Source of the DNA: Parietaria judaica
Taxonomy: Eukaryota; Streptophyta; Magnoliopsida; Rosales; Urticaceae
DNA: 64,000 nt
Assembly: GCA_954871525.1 (NCBI GenBank)
Contig: OX940872.1
Location: forward strand, 6,285,180 to 6,349,179
Direction: 5' to 3'
Below the pieces are notes generated by a model, which saw only the letters and a list, made by a program, of their open reading frames with translations, made no database searches and had not been told where the DNA came from. Of this stretch, positions 13,738 to 26,768 are shown in pieces (positions within the stretch are counted from its first letter, which is position 1; each line of letters starts with the position of its first letter). A program made the translations under genes and the position numbers.

Positions 13738-14104
13738 CAGTGGCGGAACCAGGAATTATGTATCGGAGGGGTTACATATAATTTTTTTTGTCGAAAATTA
13801 ATTTGAGGGGGATATATTTAAATTTTTGTAACAGTTAAGGGGGGATTTAACTATAATTTTACATAAATTTACACTGAAAAAAATATGAAAATGGGGTAGT
13901 ATCTACACAATTTTTTTTTTTGGAGGGGGTGGTTTGAACCACACCCTCTCTATACATGCTTCCGCCACTGAGTTTTAGTATTAATATATTCAAAATTATA
14001 AATTCACACTCTAAATTTACAATTTAAGCCAGCCCCCAGAGTATATATATATATAAATATATATATATACACCAAATCATCATCCACAAACATGAATAAT
14101 TTTT
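13603..14104. repeat. pair of ~32-bp direct repeats bracketing the 13.7-kb MITE
   Basis: A word containing ATCATCATCCACAAACATG is present at about 13603-13634 and again at 14071-14102, with one internal difference. The two lie either side of the hAT MITE, so a local duplication appears to have accompanied or preceded the insertion. Confidence 0.6.
13738..13970. mobile_element. hAT (Tip100-like) MITE with near-perfect 8-bp TSD
   Basis: The ends CAGTGGCGGAACC and TTCCGCCACTG are inverted repeats. The flanks AGTGTTAG (13730-13737) and AGTTTTAG (13971-13978) agree at 7 of 8 bases. The 233-bp interior is non-coding and resembles the element at 27687. Confidence 0.85.
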
Positions 14105-14525
14105 TGCCCACGGTCAATATTGTCACTATGTGTGGCCTCTTTGTGATGAGTGTGATGATATGAGAGACACGAAATAGTGGAGAACTTTACAATGTGATCA
14201 TGACTGTTAAAGAAAGAGTAGTGTCTCTATATATGCTACTTGTTATTAGGACCATACTTTAAATGGTTTGGATTCTTTTTTGGCTTCCCTTTCTTTGATG
14301 AGAGAAAGAAAGTCATCCATTATTGCTGTACGTAAAAAAAATGGAGTTATCAATCACACTATCTCTATCAAATACAATATCTATCATCATGGTAAATATT
14401 ATGCGTCCCTAGCTTGCAATGAAGCTAGAGAGAGAGCATAGAATTACAAAATAGTGCCATCTTTATATGCTACTCGTCGTAGGTAATATATAGTGATATG
14501 ATGATGAAAACTTGGCATTTATGCA

Positions 14526-14710
14526 CGTGAATCAGAATATCATTTGATCATCATGATAATATATATATATATAGATATATATATATTATCAAAATATACG
14601 TTCAACTCAATTTTAAAGCGTGAATCAGAATATCATTTGATCATCATGATAATATATATATATAGATATATATATTATCAAAATATACGTTCAACTCAAT
14701 TTTAAAGCGA
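14526..14710. repeat. tandem duplication of a 93-bp palindromic unit
   Basis: Two copies begin CGTGAATCAGAATATCA at 14526 and 14619. Each contains an inverted pair, TGATAATATATAT and ATATATATTATCA, able to form a cruciform or hairpin. The copies differ mainly in the number of AT dinucleotides. The repeat ends about 640 bp upstream of the MYB start codon. Confidence 0.85.
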
Positions 14711-15296
14711 AGCTCGGTTTTGAGGAGGGAATTAATCTTTTGCAATTTTGTGGCCAAACCACGTACGTACAGCCAATTTTATTTTTCTTAAGGTAAAGAG
14801 GTAAAAGAAGAAGTAATGTCAATAATTTTAAAATAAAAAAAAAAGTATTTTCGACATTTCAGCCTCAAATAAATACGGTTTCGAGTAATCGAGTTTCTAT
14901 ACATGTACGGTCTCATCACTATTCTCATTACTATACACGGCGCGAGATCCTTTCTAATATTCCTTTCGTGCTCCACAATAATATACTAATTTTCATTCGT
15001 TTTTCAAATTAAGAAATGAATCCATGATCATATTTAATTTTTTTTTTCTCTCTCTCTCACTGAAAGATTAAAATGAAAATGAAAAGTAAAAAAAGGAAGT
15101 GGGATATGCATGCAGATATATAAGCACTTTCCGAGATTGTGAGGACAAGAGTAGGGAAATAGATCCACTTCCAAAGCTAAAGTTGGAATTTGAAGAAAGG
15201 GACCCACATGTCAATCCATCAATCTACTATATAATATAAGTTATAACCCATGCACACGATCAAATGTAACACCTTATATGCTTTCATTTCATTTTC

Positions 15297-15307
15297 ATAT
15301 ATATAAC
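15297..15307 (+). promoter_or_regulatory. putative TATA box of the MYB gene
   Basis: An ATATATATAAC word lies 46-56 bp upstream of the MYB start codon. This would give a short leader of roughly 15-25 nt if transcription starts about 30 bp downstream. It is inferred from position only. Confidence 0.5.
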
Positions 15308-15352
15308 ACCCATTTGGTTCTCAACAAAATATAATACTAATAATATTAGAAA

Positions 15353-16311
15353 ATGGAAAACAAGAGAGTGATGAAATTACTTCCAAAGAAGCATTTGTGG
15401 AAGCCAGAGGAGGATCTGATTCTCAAGAATTATGTTGAAGCTCATGGTGAAGGAAATTGGGCAACTGTCTCACACCAATCAGGTTCATTATTTAATGGCC
15501 TTTATTATTGTATTTATTTGTTTAGTATATAGTTTAATTTAAATGTTGTGACAGGTTTAATGAGAGGTGGGAAGAGCTGTAGATTAAGATGGAAGAATTA
15601 TCTGAGGCCTAATATAAAGCGTGGAGTGATGTCTGAAGAGGAAGAAGACATCATTCTTCGAATGCATAAGCTTATAGGCAACAGGTTGGTCCATATAATT
15701 GCCAGTATTTTATTTTTAATTTATATTTTACTTTTAGTGTTTGATAAAACCCTTAACTATAGACTATAGTTACTTCGATTTTGATGACCAAAGCCAATTA
15801 TTGCCAAATTAATTAATTTATATATAAAAAATTATACATGATGTTTCCTGTTGTTTATGATTTTGTTAGTTTGTTTCCCCTTATGCCTTTGGTTTGAGTT
15901 GTTTCGATTAGATGGTCTCTGATCGCTGGACGGCTACCCGGTCGGACGGACAACGAGGTGAAGAACTATTGGAATACCCATTTGAACAAGAGATGCCCAA
16001 AACGGAAGAGAAAATGCCCCGACACGAGCGGTGACCAAAACGACACACACAGCCCCAAAACAGCACCCGAAAAGAACAAAACCGGCGACGACGCCCAATT
16101 CACAATCGCCGAAATCCCAAATACCTATGGATCAGAGAAAGTGAAAGCGGAAGAGAAAAACATCCAGTTGAGCCCGTCATCCGTGGGGCGAGACGTGAAG
16201 AGCTTCAACGGGGCAGTGTCCATCTTTGACGACGAGCCTCTCCCGACGTACGTCGAGTCATTTCTGTTCTTCGAAGCATTTGGGTACACCGTGGGCGAGG
16301 TCGTGCCATAG
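15353..16311 (+). CDS. MYB82: R2R3-MYB transcription factor, MYB82-like
   Basis: Nuclear DNA-binding regulator. Exons 15353-15482, 15555-15684 and 15912-16311 join in phase (660 nt, 219 aa); the 130-nt middle exon is typical of R2R3-MYB genes. R2 runs over about residues 14-63 ([20 protein letters not shown]) with its three tryptophans. R3 covers about 66-114 and ends in [19 protein letters not shown] bHLH-contact signature of the [DE]Lx2[RK]x3Lx6Lx3R type is present from DIILRMHKL to the R of LIAGR, with I in place of the first L. The words [19 protein letters not shown] and RMHKL match the MYB82 branch, near the WER/GL1 trichome and root-hair regulators. The C-terminal half is variable and has no motif I recognise. 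R3 has M where its first tryptophan-equivalent often is F or I. The family is certain; MYB82 orthology is likely, not proven. Confidence 0.9.
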
Positions 16312-16457
16312 CAGAACAGAGTGATTTCCGTTGGCAATAGAGATAAGAATATTTGAGTAAGTTGAAGACAAACAATGCAGGACCCCAGCAGTTTGTGCTT
16401 TATCATTATGTGTTAGCGCTTTGTGCTTTTTCCTGCAATGTTGACGAATGCACTATC

Positions 16458-16498
<41 letters not shown>

Positions 16499-16977
16499 TT
16501 TTCATTTAATGTTAACGTATGGTATTTTCTATTTTGTATTTGTGAACCTGTAATGATTTATCAGCCAAAAGTGCTTCTTTAGCTTTCTCCTTTCTATGAG
16601 GCAACGTGCAAACGACAGTCCTGAATAACCCTGCAAAGGCTCAACCAACCGTGTCAGCAAAAAGAATGACGGGACAAAGCGGAGCCCGAAAGGAAGCTAA
16701 TCTCCAATGTGGCGGAAACCGGTGCCGATAACTGGTAACCATCGGTTTATTGATAAATACATGTCTCAAAACAACTTCAAATAAACAACAGAAAAATTAG
16801 ACATATTTTAAAACCGATTTTGTTAACTACAAAGTCCTAAATGTTATATACCCATTGAATGCCGAGTAATAATCGAGAATCTAACAAGAAATTACACAAA
16901 AATTGTAGTTTCGGCTATTTTCAGATAATATTTCCAAGGATCCTAAAACCCGATAAATCCGCGAGAGAGGACAAAGT
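16312..16977. other. convergent 3' region of MYB and RabGAP genes, with (AT)n
   Basis: The two genes converge and their stop codons lie 666 bp apart, so this stretch should hold both 3' UTRs. A perfect AT dinucleotide run occupies about 16461-16494. No additional frame is supported. Confidence 0.6.
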
Positions 16978-19900
16978 TCACAGCACGTCATCATCCTGGG
17001 GGTACAATAGCCCGTTATCAATGGGCAAAGAAGGCGGCGTCCCGGGAGGAATGCAGGCCTCGCCGTTCTCGCCGGCGCAAATGCACAGCGCCTCCGCGTC
17101 CCTAAGAATCGCGTCGAGGTCGATTTGACCGCTCAGCTCATTGATGAATTTCAAAAGAGTGTCAAAGTCCATCTGCTCGCCGATTATTTTTTTACGGTAC
17201 CGCTTCAATACCGCGACGCATACATATAGGTGTAGGTGCTCCGACAAGTAATGTGTCCACAGCACCTCCCAGAGGCGCATCGTTTTCTCGTACTCAAATT
17301 CCCTGGAAACACAGCCAAATTATATCAGCACTCTTTTTTTCTCCTTTTAACGTAGAATTATGAAACGGGTTTGTGTCAAAAGACTTCGAAACGAACCTTT
17401 TGAATTGTATTAAAACCCAACGGAAGCAGAAGAAGTAATTCAGGCAATCGTGCTGCTTGAAGTAGTTATGCAATGGGCTATCCAGCAATTCCACCAACTG
17501 TAAAAGAAAATAATTCAAATAATTGAATACAAAAACCCAGTAAATAATAATAAAAGATTTTTCCCACTAATTAATCAGAATGAACTGAAGACCAGAAATG
17601 CAATTGATGATCCATATATTCAATTTTTCCTCTTCAAATTTACACGTAATCTTTTTTAAAGATGTCATGAAATGAAAAATTTAATGTAATTTTTCCGTCT
17701 TTCTATAGTAAAAATTATCGATATAGAAAAATCCAGCCATTGAACTTAGATCACAACCGTCTGTACAAGTCTACAAAGCTTCATCAAATATAGCCATATT
17801 TTTATATAATATAATGCTTTAATATCGGTACTTTGGCATAATGGTACATTGGATAATTACGACAAGTATACCTTCAAATGCGAAATTGATTTTGTATTTG
17901 TATTTGTGTTTTTTTTTTAAAGAAAAGAAAAAATATACCTTTGAAATTGCAAAAAGTTGAGTGTGCATTCCATTTTGGTCGCGGTTAAAATTAGGTCCGA
18001 GCCGTTCCATCAGTGAAACAAAGCACCAAAATGATTCTGACTCATCTCCCATTACGTACAATATTGGGGACAGAAGGTCACTCATACCCTACAAATACAT
18101 AAAACGAAGAATAATTATTAATGATAATTATCGTAAAAAGTTCAATCTACGATTACTACGGAGTAGTTCGTATATGTCTCTTGAATCTTCTAATTGTTAA
18201 GCACAATATCAACATCCAATCACTGAATGCCAGATGAAAGTGATTACCTGACAGTATCCAAGATCAAAGTTGTAAAACGAGTACGTCACTAGAATGTCAC
18301 GTAAAATATCCACATTTGGATTGTCGTCCCCGTCGTAAAAAGAAAGTGATCTGTCCGTCCTTACCTTTAAATAGATACGACATAATTGAGTTGGTGTGTT
18401 GAGATTAGCACAAATTAATCGAAAAGCTAAAAAAGAAGAGGGAAGTTTGTTTACATACCACGTCTTTGTCGATAAGGCCCTTCCTTTCTCTAAATTTAGT
18501 AAATCTTTTGGCCTGCTCTCGAGAAATACTCTGCGATGAATATATAAAAAAAAAATACTTCTTAATGATTTATGCTTATGCATAAATGCCTCACACTAAA
18601 TATAATAGTAATGCAAACCTGCCACTGGTTCTTTATCGTTTGATACTCTGACAATTTAACAGACCGAGAATATTCCCTCTCTGCATATGTTGAATCATCA
18701 GGGTAATACCCCAACAAGAACGCCCACACCTACATTCAAAATTGAGATAAGAGAACGACTTCGACTAAAAAGTATTAGATTCATTTAAATATATAACACT
18801 GGTTCAGACCTCTTTGCGTAACATGTGCTCAACTCCACCATAGAATACTCTCTTTCTTAATGCAGTTGGATCAGTGACGCGTCCTTCAGAATCCAAGAAA
18901 GTCAGCCACTGCAAGAGTTAAACGAAAGACCCGTTGTTATTTTCAGAACAATAACGTTATAGTGAAACTTTCAGAACAATAACTTGCAAAAAAAAAAACT
19001 TTATAGTGAAAAACAATTACCTTATTTATAGTAAAATTGACATTTAAAATCAAAACATGTTATCTTATTCAACGACTAGGCAATTGAAAAAGAAAATAAC
19101 ATTGAATAAGAGAGCACATACCTCTTCATGTCCCAAAGGCGGCTGGCGTGGCTTGCCCCATACTAGAGCTAATTTATCAACCTGGCAAATTAAGAAGAAG
19201 AAAAAAACCAATAAAGAGAGCAGTTTAATGAGATAAAAAGGCTAAACATGTTTATTCTAACATGAGACGGATTCAATTGTGTCTAAACTGTACAGGTTTG
19301 TGGGTTCTCAGCGATTCCGAATGTTAACTACAACTGTTTATGCCTATTAAAATATTCTATACCATATATACACCTTTGTTAAATTTACAGCCTTTGCTCA
19401 TGCATGTATGCAAGAGATAGTCGAAATGCCGGCCAGTACATCATATATAGATGTAGACCCTTAAAGAAAACATTGTTTCTAGATCGATGGCATCAAAAAC
19501 TATGAAATACCACTAATGCATTGCATGTCAGTATGTCACATCTCTTTATTGTGAACTCAAGGAGTGTTTCTAAGCTGACTAAGAGAAGCCAAGAGCGAAA
19601 ACCATAAATGTAAAAACAGCTCTCCTTTCAATACCTCCTTAACATTGATTAGCTCAAAATTTCCCACATCTGTGACGGCTTCCTCATCAAGATTGAGTTT
19701 CAAACATGGTTTTTTCTGTTCGACAAGTTACAAGGACGTTCTGCATTAGACTAGTCCTAAATTAAGTTTGAATTTCCTAGTCCTTTAGATCTTTCCGGAA
19801 ACAAGCTATTCCTGTTCCGCGTCAATTATTTATTGATTTATTCTTCTATAGTGCATATCATATGATTAAAAAAATGGTAGTTCTAACTCTGAAACATTAC

Positions 19901-22745
19901 AAAACTGTCAGACTAAGCGATTGCTTCTGTCTAGTATATATATATTATATATATAAAAGATTCTCATTAAATATGAAACACATCAAGGACCTAGAATTAA
20001 TAAGTTGTTGAATGTCAACGGTCAGTGTTATTTACACGTCATTGCAATTTGCAACATTTTAAGAGTAAAGATATATCTTTGACTCAAATAATAAAATATA
20101 CTTTACCTGTTAACTTATAAATATATGAAATTCAATTTTGACAATATTAAACTGACACACAAAAAAAATAACATATTTACCTTTTCACCTGACAAATCTA
20201 ATCAACCTCTAATACTAAAAGATATATGCAGATAACATCAAGAAGGAAAAGAAGTACCTCAATGGGATCTGAGGGTACAGGAATTTCATTCGGAATCTCT
20301 TCAAGATGTACGGAAGATGATTTACGACGTGAGTCGTTGGATGATTGGCTATGACTTCGTCTCTCAGGAACGCGAAATCCATTGCCATGATTGTCACCAA
20401 AGATCTGGGAAGTTGTATCTCGAGCGAATTTGGTCACAAGAGAGAATTTTTCCAGCACATCATGAATTGAGAGGTCTTGTGACTTATGCCTTGTTCTCCC
20501 ATCGTATTGAGAAATACTTAAACTTCCTTCTCGGACATTCTCACGAGGTCTCTCCTGTTCATCTGAAGGAGACCCACCAACAACAGCAATGGAGGAAGAT
20601 TGCCCGCTTGCAACGGAAACAACCCTAGGAAGCTCCAAAGATGACAGAGTCCTCTGTAGAAGGAATAGAACATTAATTTGTTATATCAACATTAACAATA
20701 AAGTTTAAGACCTAAATGGCAAAATACAAAAATATATATATATGAAAACCAGCTCCGTTTAAAACGTTCTAAATTTTCATGTTCGGGAAAAGAAAAAGAG
20801 AAGGAAAAGAAGTCTAATACAACACCAATTATAGTAAAGAAGACAAGGAGCATCACATACAACATAAATTATTTAACAAACACTAATATGTCACATCCTA
20901 TAGAATAAAGATTTTACAATTCAAATATTAGGGCTGTATTTTTTTATTTTTTTTTTCACTTTCATTATACATGAAGGATTCTTAGACAAAAATATATTTG
21001 GTGCAAAGGAGGCTATACTCTTATATTTACTCAAAAGTGATAGGTTTATGATAACAAAGTTCTGAAGTAATTTTTGTAATTAAACCATAGACTTATACAA
21101 GAGATCAGGTGGATGAAGCATACCTGGAGTGGATTTTGAAAATCATTAACAAGAAATACATTTGCATCTTCTGCTGACCTGGAAACATTCGGACAACCAT
21201 GAAAATTAGAAGACAACACATGGCGTAACGAATTCACGACAAGGTTAATATCTACAATGGAATAGTGAAAAAAGGGCATCAATTTTAATAGTATTTTCAA
21301 ACTCAACAATTTGAGCATTCATTTTGTGGTTGTATAAAAAACCATAGTTTTTCATCACTTTTGTACAGTAAAACTATAATAATTGGTAAACATCCAACCT
21401 CACGAGAAAAACATGTTGCTTGATCGTGGCAAGAAATTCCTTCACTCCTCCATTATAAAAGTAGAGAGGCGGAAATGCAAGTCCTAGAAATACACAAAAA
21501 AACCAAACAAAAGCATGAAGTAAGGGAGCAAAACGACAAAGCAAAAATATAACAGTTCATGCAATTCTAAATCACAACAGAAGGATGATCCGAGATGCCA
21601 CTTTCATGTATGCATCAACCATATTTTTTTTCGTGGATATCTCAAATTTCCAAGTAATAAAGGATATTGAAACATAAGTAATAACTTCTATTGTTGCCAA
21701 TTAAACTAAGAAATGCAATGTCAGCCATATTGTTCTCTAGAAAAAATGCTAAAGTCTACAAGATAAAAGAAAATTCTCGCCTAACTACAGCAGAAAAAAA
21801 GCCATCCTAAGGTCAACTCCATAAACCAGTCAACATACTGGTTTTTTACTGGATGAAATTAATTGTACTTGTAACAATCCAATTATGGAGCTTCGGTCTC
21901 CGTTTTCTAACTACTTAATTCATTTCTGCCTAAAGAATATCAAGTTCGTTCTCCTTTTTTTTTTTTTTTCTGCTAAAATCTATATACCAACAAGACATAT
22001 TATCTAAAACTTCGAAACAGAAACCGGAACACCATGTAACCAAAATAAACCAGCCTCGCTATTAATACCTGAAGACAAAACCACGATAATGTACTGCCAG
22101 CCGAGGGCCGGGGTGTGCCGCCGCACAGAGCGCACATCCGTGAAAGGCACCGCCCTTATCGTATACATATTCCTATCTACACAAAATCAAGAGAACAAAC
22201 TCAGAACAGACTCCAAAATCGCCATTACTAAACCCCAAAACTCGTCACCGAAATCACCTCTCTCGGATAGCCTAGCGTTCGAGCTTTGCCCTTGGTAAGG
22301 AATCCACGTCTGAATCACCCAAAACAAAACCCAGAATCGTGATCAAATGATTTCAAAAACCACAAGAAATTAGCACAAAAACCACCGATCAAAGCCAAAA
22401 CAGTACCATGAACAACGACGAGCCTTGCTTAATCAGCTTCAATCGCCCACTGATCCTCTCGGACGCGAACTGCGTGGGGTGAATCGTGACATTGTCCTTC
22501 GAGTAAACCACCTCCGCTCCCTCGGGCTCGCTCGAGGAGCTCTGCCTCCCACTGTCGGTCCGCATGACGCTCGCCGAACCCTAGGGGACCAAAACCCACA
22601 CCCAACACCACAAAACCGAAATCAAAACCATAACCGATCACACAAAGCTCGATCGCAATCGGAATCGGAGCAATATCGTCACCTGCTGCTGCGAGAGAGC
22701 GTAATCGGCGTCGTCGGAGAGATCGTGAACGTCCGTCTCGTGCAT
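16978..22745 (-). CDS. TBC1D15/GYP7-like RabGAP, TBC domain protein
   Basis: GTPase-activating protein that switches off Rab GTPases in membrane traffic. Sixteen exons join in phase (2,049 nt, 682 aa): 22745-22683, 22580-22407, 22309-22258, 22176-22069, 21483-21399, 21178-21124, 20653-20258, 19715-19635, 19181-19122, 18908-18810, 18729-18619, 18530-18459, 18364-18248, 18088-17939, 17497-17397, 17302-16978. The N-terminal part (about 37-180) holds GRLKLIKQGSSLFM and ALGWQYIIVV, the PH-like region of plant TBC15-type proteins. A serine-rich charged linker of about 100 residues follows. The TBC domain begins near residue 380 and ends near 600. The arginine finger IDKDVVRTDR places R454; the glutamine finger GYCQG places Q491. 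Both catalytic residues are intact. ATG 22745 is the first ATG in the CT-rich leader. Length fits the Arabidopsis relatives of about 690 aa. Which Rab it acts on cannot be read from sequence. Confidence 0.93.
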
Positions 22746-23150
22746 TTCCGGTTGATTCACAGGCGAAAAAATGAGAGGCTCCAATACGAGGAGATTCGAG
22801 ACTGAATCGAGACAGAGACAGAGAGAAGAAGAAGAAGTGTTTGCTTCGATACGAAGGAAAGAGAAACCGTGAAGAAGGTACCTGAAAATGGCGGGTCAGA
22901 CTAGGAGAGAGAGAAGAAAGCGACTTTTGCCGTTACGAGATATTTCGCGCGATCTCAACCGTACGATTGGATAGACGGCTGAGATATGAAGCTAGGCTGA
23001 GATTAGATGTAGGTGATCGCCTCTTTCGAGAGCGAGTGAATAATACGTTTCTTTTCGTATCGTATCGTGCCACGTCAGTGACTCGTCGGGAAGGAGAGTC
23101 GGTTTCGAGCGTTTCATAACGAGCTTTGCTTATCCGCGTTTATTGACATT
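22746..23150 (-). promoter_or_regulatory. 5' leader and proximal promoter of the RabGAP gene
   Basis: Read on the minus strand, the leader is CT-rich (repeated CTTCTTCTT and CTCTGTCTC) with no ATG upstream of the chosen start. GC content is higher than in the flanks. No clear TATA box was seen. Confidence 0.45.
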
Positions 23151-23349
23151 TTTTTATTGATATTTAATATAAAATACGCTAAACATATAGACTAAATTAT
23201 TTCAACTCCTAACTATATAATAAAGTTTCTAAAGGAAATATTCATTTCAATATAATTTTTTGAAAAACTGTTCATACCGGTTAATGTGAGCAAAACTTTA
23301 ATTGCGTAGAATTGTTAAAAAATTCCTAAGCAAACTTGGCATTATATTA

Positions 23350-23460
23350 TATATTATTGTGGTGTAGTGGCAATGCTTCTGTATCATATTTGAGTGCGTG
23401 AATTCGAGTCCAGTTAAGCTCAGTTAGCGTAAGAAAGGGAGAGGGGAAGAATGGGCCTGT
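23350..23460 (+). mobile_element. possible tRNA-derived SINE fragment
   Basis: GGTGTAGTGG (box-A-like) is followed about 45 bp later by GAATTCGAGTCC (box-B-like), the spacing of a tRNA-type pol III promoter. No cloverleaf, poly-A tail or TSD was confirmed, so it may be a decayed SINE or chance. Confidence 0.35.
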
Positions 23461-23857
23461 CACGTGGCAGGCAGAAGAAAAAAGAGGAAAGAGTATGCCC
23501 CGCACAAAAGAAAAAATAAATTAACAAAAAAATATGCTGTGACTTGTCACGTGATTGTCTGCATGGCGGTCAACGCCCCAACGCCATCCGTTAGTCGTCA
23601 TCCAAGTTGCAGGGCCGGTCCTAAGTTTATTGTGATCCTAGACAAAGATCAATTTCGAGGCCTCTTTCGTAATTTTAAAATTAAATTTCAATGCTAAGTG
23701 TATAACATATACATATATATTTTTCATTTGGGGCCTTTCGGTATCACTAAATGAGCTACTTTTGCTACAAATACCCTTAAAACTGTAAACATAACCAATA
23801 CATTTATGACGCGCCACAAAATTAAGGAACTCGCCGGATTAGGCTAAGAAAACAAAA

Positions 23858-25321
23858 GGGATAATAGCGGCTGAAGTAGCAAAACTTTCATGATTTGTGT
23901 CAATAAAGGTCCAAACTGGATTTATAGCGGCTAAAGTAGCCAAACTCGGTCAATCTGTGGCAAGCACTTATTCCGTCCAGTCAAACTTAACATCCGTTAG
24001 TCTATCGCCACGTTACTTACACGTGGCAAACTTTGGGTATTTATGCTGTGATAAAACCAAAGTTTGGGTATTTATGCGCGATAAACTATTGAAAAAAAAA
24101 AATTGTTCATGAAATCATCTAAATAAAGGTTAAAATATTATGCCTTTAATAGAACTCGAACTTATCACTTCCCCCACATATAAGAGCAACATAACCACTA
24201 AACACATTCACCTCACGTCATATCTTGACAAAAATAAGAATATAAATAGAAACTTATTAATAAGTGGCATAGTAATAGAAACATATGTTTTTTCGCACCG
24301 GTTTCGGATTGACTTATTAGGAAAGGGGTTGGGTTGACCTTTTCGGACCAAGATTGAGTTGATTTTTTTGGAACGGGGTCAGGTTGACTTTTTCAGACCT
24401 ATGGGTTGACTTTTACAAAATTTGGTCGGGTTGAATATTTTGTACCGGATTCAGGTTGAAAAAGTTAACCCGACCCTGTTTAAAAAGTTAACTCGACCCG
24501 GTTCTGAAAAAGGCAAACCGAACTCGTACCGACAAAGTCAACATGAATCCGGTACAAAAAAATCAACTTGACCACTGTCCAAAAAATTCAACTCAACCCC
24601 GTTCTAAAAAAGTCAACTCGACCCCGTTCTGAAAAATTCAAATCACCCCGTTCCAAATTAGTCAACCCGAACTCGGTGCGAAAAATACTTATGTTTTTAT
24701 TACTATGATCACTTATCAAGAAGTTTCTATGTATATTTTTTTTTTTTTTGTCAAGATATAACGTGAAGTGAATGTGGTTTGATGATTATATTGTCCTTTT
24801 ACGAGGGGGAAAGTGATGAGTTCGAGTCCTCCTAAAATTATAATATTTTAACTTTTATTTACATGACGTGAACAAGCGAAAAAATATATAAAATAACATG
24901 AGGTGAATTTGTTTAGTGGTTATGTTGCTCTTATAACTTTTATTTTTGTCAAGATATAACGTGAGGTGAATGTGTTTAGTGGTTATGTTGCTCTTATAGG
25001 GGAAGTGATGAGTTCGAGTTCTACTAAAGGCATAATATTTTAACCTTTATTTAGATGATTTCAGCAACCAATTTAAAAAAAAAAAATAGTTTATCGCGGC
25101 ATAAATACCCAAACTTTGATTTTATCACGGCATAAATACCCAAAGTTTGATATAACGTGTAAGTGACGTGGCGATAGACTAACGGATGTTAAGTTTGACT
25201 GGACGGAATAAGTGCTTGCCACAGATTGACCGAGTTTGGCTACTTTAGCCGCTATAAATCAAGTTTGGACCTTTATCAACACAAATCATGAAAGTTTGAT
25301 TACTTTAACCGCTATTATCCC
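23858..25321. mobile_element. 1.46-kb foldback element, GGGATAATAGCGG ends
   Basis: The left end GGGATAATAGCGGCTGAAGT pairs with the right end ACCGCTATTATCCC. Inverted homology continues inward through matched blocks (AGCACTTATTCCGTCCAGTC with its complement near 25205; the CACCTCACGT region near 24210 with its complement near 24960) to a centre near 24470. The right arm carries an extra duplicated block of roughly 190 bp (24750-25000). The central part repeats GTTGACTTTTTCGG-like words. Box-B-like GAGTTCGAGTTC words near the arms look tRNA-related. No TSD was seen (AAAACAAAA against ATTAAAATC). Confidence 0.75.
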
Positions 25322-26527
25322 ATTAAAATCTTAAGCCAATGCATTACAATACAAAATTGAAATTTTAAATAATTTAAAATTGTATTTATTTATTTTTCAC
25401 CTTATTTGGATCTGCAGATTCTAGAAAAATAAAGACACAATTTAACATTTGTGACCTTAATGGGAAATCCAATCACATATATACGACATAAAAGTTTTGG
25501 CATATCTTTTTCTTAAGACTCCTACAAACTTCTTCAAACAAGATAAACCTTATTTCTAATAAACAATTAACCAATAAAACAACAAAAATATAATAAAAAG
25601 AAAACTCATTTTGCACGATAATGGTAGAAGGCTCATTTTTGCAAGTTATCCATCGCCGTAAGAGCTCGCCAAGGAAGAGAAATCACAGAGCTTCATCAAG
25701 ACCGGAGTTCGTCTAGACAAGGACTTCGTCCCCAAAAGGAGCTCGCCAAGGAAGAAAATTTGCCAAGGATCTCCAAGAACTGTCCGGAGATTCATCCAAG
25801 ACGACGGATTAGCCTCCAACTTTGATGATCATCAGTCTACCAGCGTTGACTCAACATTCAATCATCCAGGTGTAGTTCAACGGGTCTAGCTCGGGACCCG
25901 AACCTTGATCCGACTCTAAATTAAAGTCATTTTTACGCATTAACAATTTCGTATAATTATCTGAAACTCACCCTACTACTAAGCACATACCTCAGTTAAC
26001 CCACTCACCCAAAAGCTCCAGCATCCAGTCCATTCATTCAGTCTCAGGCCAGCGCCACGCACTTCGCTCACACACTCTCAGCCCTTGCTTTCCATTACAT
26101 TGCAAAGAAATGTATAACGATAGAGAGTTTCACCAGTAAAATTTAACGTTAATTAGGAACTTTTGTGTATGTTTTAAACAACCTTAGAAGGTTTTACCAC
26201 AAATATCCTCACTTTTTTTTTTAATATAACAAACGATATAGTTCTTTAGAATAAGTAATATTAAGTTGCGCTCAGTACAATATGTTATTAATTTTTATAA
26301 TTTTACCAAACTATACGAGTATATCCATTGATTAGAATCGGCGCTCCCGTAAAATTGAATTATCAAACGATTTTTTTGGTTTCTAAACATTTAAACCTTA
26401 CTACAGTAATTAAACCTAAATATGTGATCAAAAAAACGAAACTTATAAGTCGTTGCATATTATAAATAGAATATAGTCAAAATTAGTAGATAAAAAAAAT
26501 AAATCATATCTCCAAAAGGGACAATTT
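25322..26527. other. intergenic, no gene recognised
   Basis: A GC-richer patch at 25620-25920 repeats AGCTCGCCAAGGAAGA-like words (near 25659 and 25740), but its frames are broken. Nothing else was recognised. Confidence 0.45.
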
Positions 26528-26768
26528 GGTGGGTATTTATTTATACCCTAAAATCTTGCCAAATTTCCCATCTTAACGCCAATTCAATTTTTTCATTTAT
26601 AGAAAGAAATCCCATTATTAATTAGTAAAATAAAAAAGAAGCTTTAATTGGTGGGTATTTATTTATACCCTAAAATCTTGCCAAATTTCCCATCTTAACG
26701 CCAATTCAATTTTTTCATTTATAGAAAGAAATCCCATTATTAAATAGTAAAATAAAAAAGAAGCTTTA
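26528..26768. repeat. 122-bp tandem duplication upstream of a putative gene
   Basis: Two near-identical copies begin GGTGGGTATTTATTTATACC at 26528 and 26650; one visible difference is TTAATTAG against TTAAATAG. The second copy ends about 80 bp before the ATG at 26851, so it lies in the presumed promoter or leader. Confidence 0.9.

Noticed and set aside
23609..23850. CAGGGCCGGTCCTAAG as a hAT-like element start
   Set aside because: No partner end or target duplication could be paired before the foldback element at 23858.
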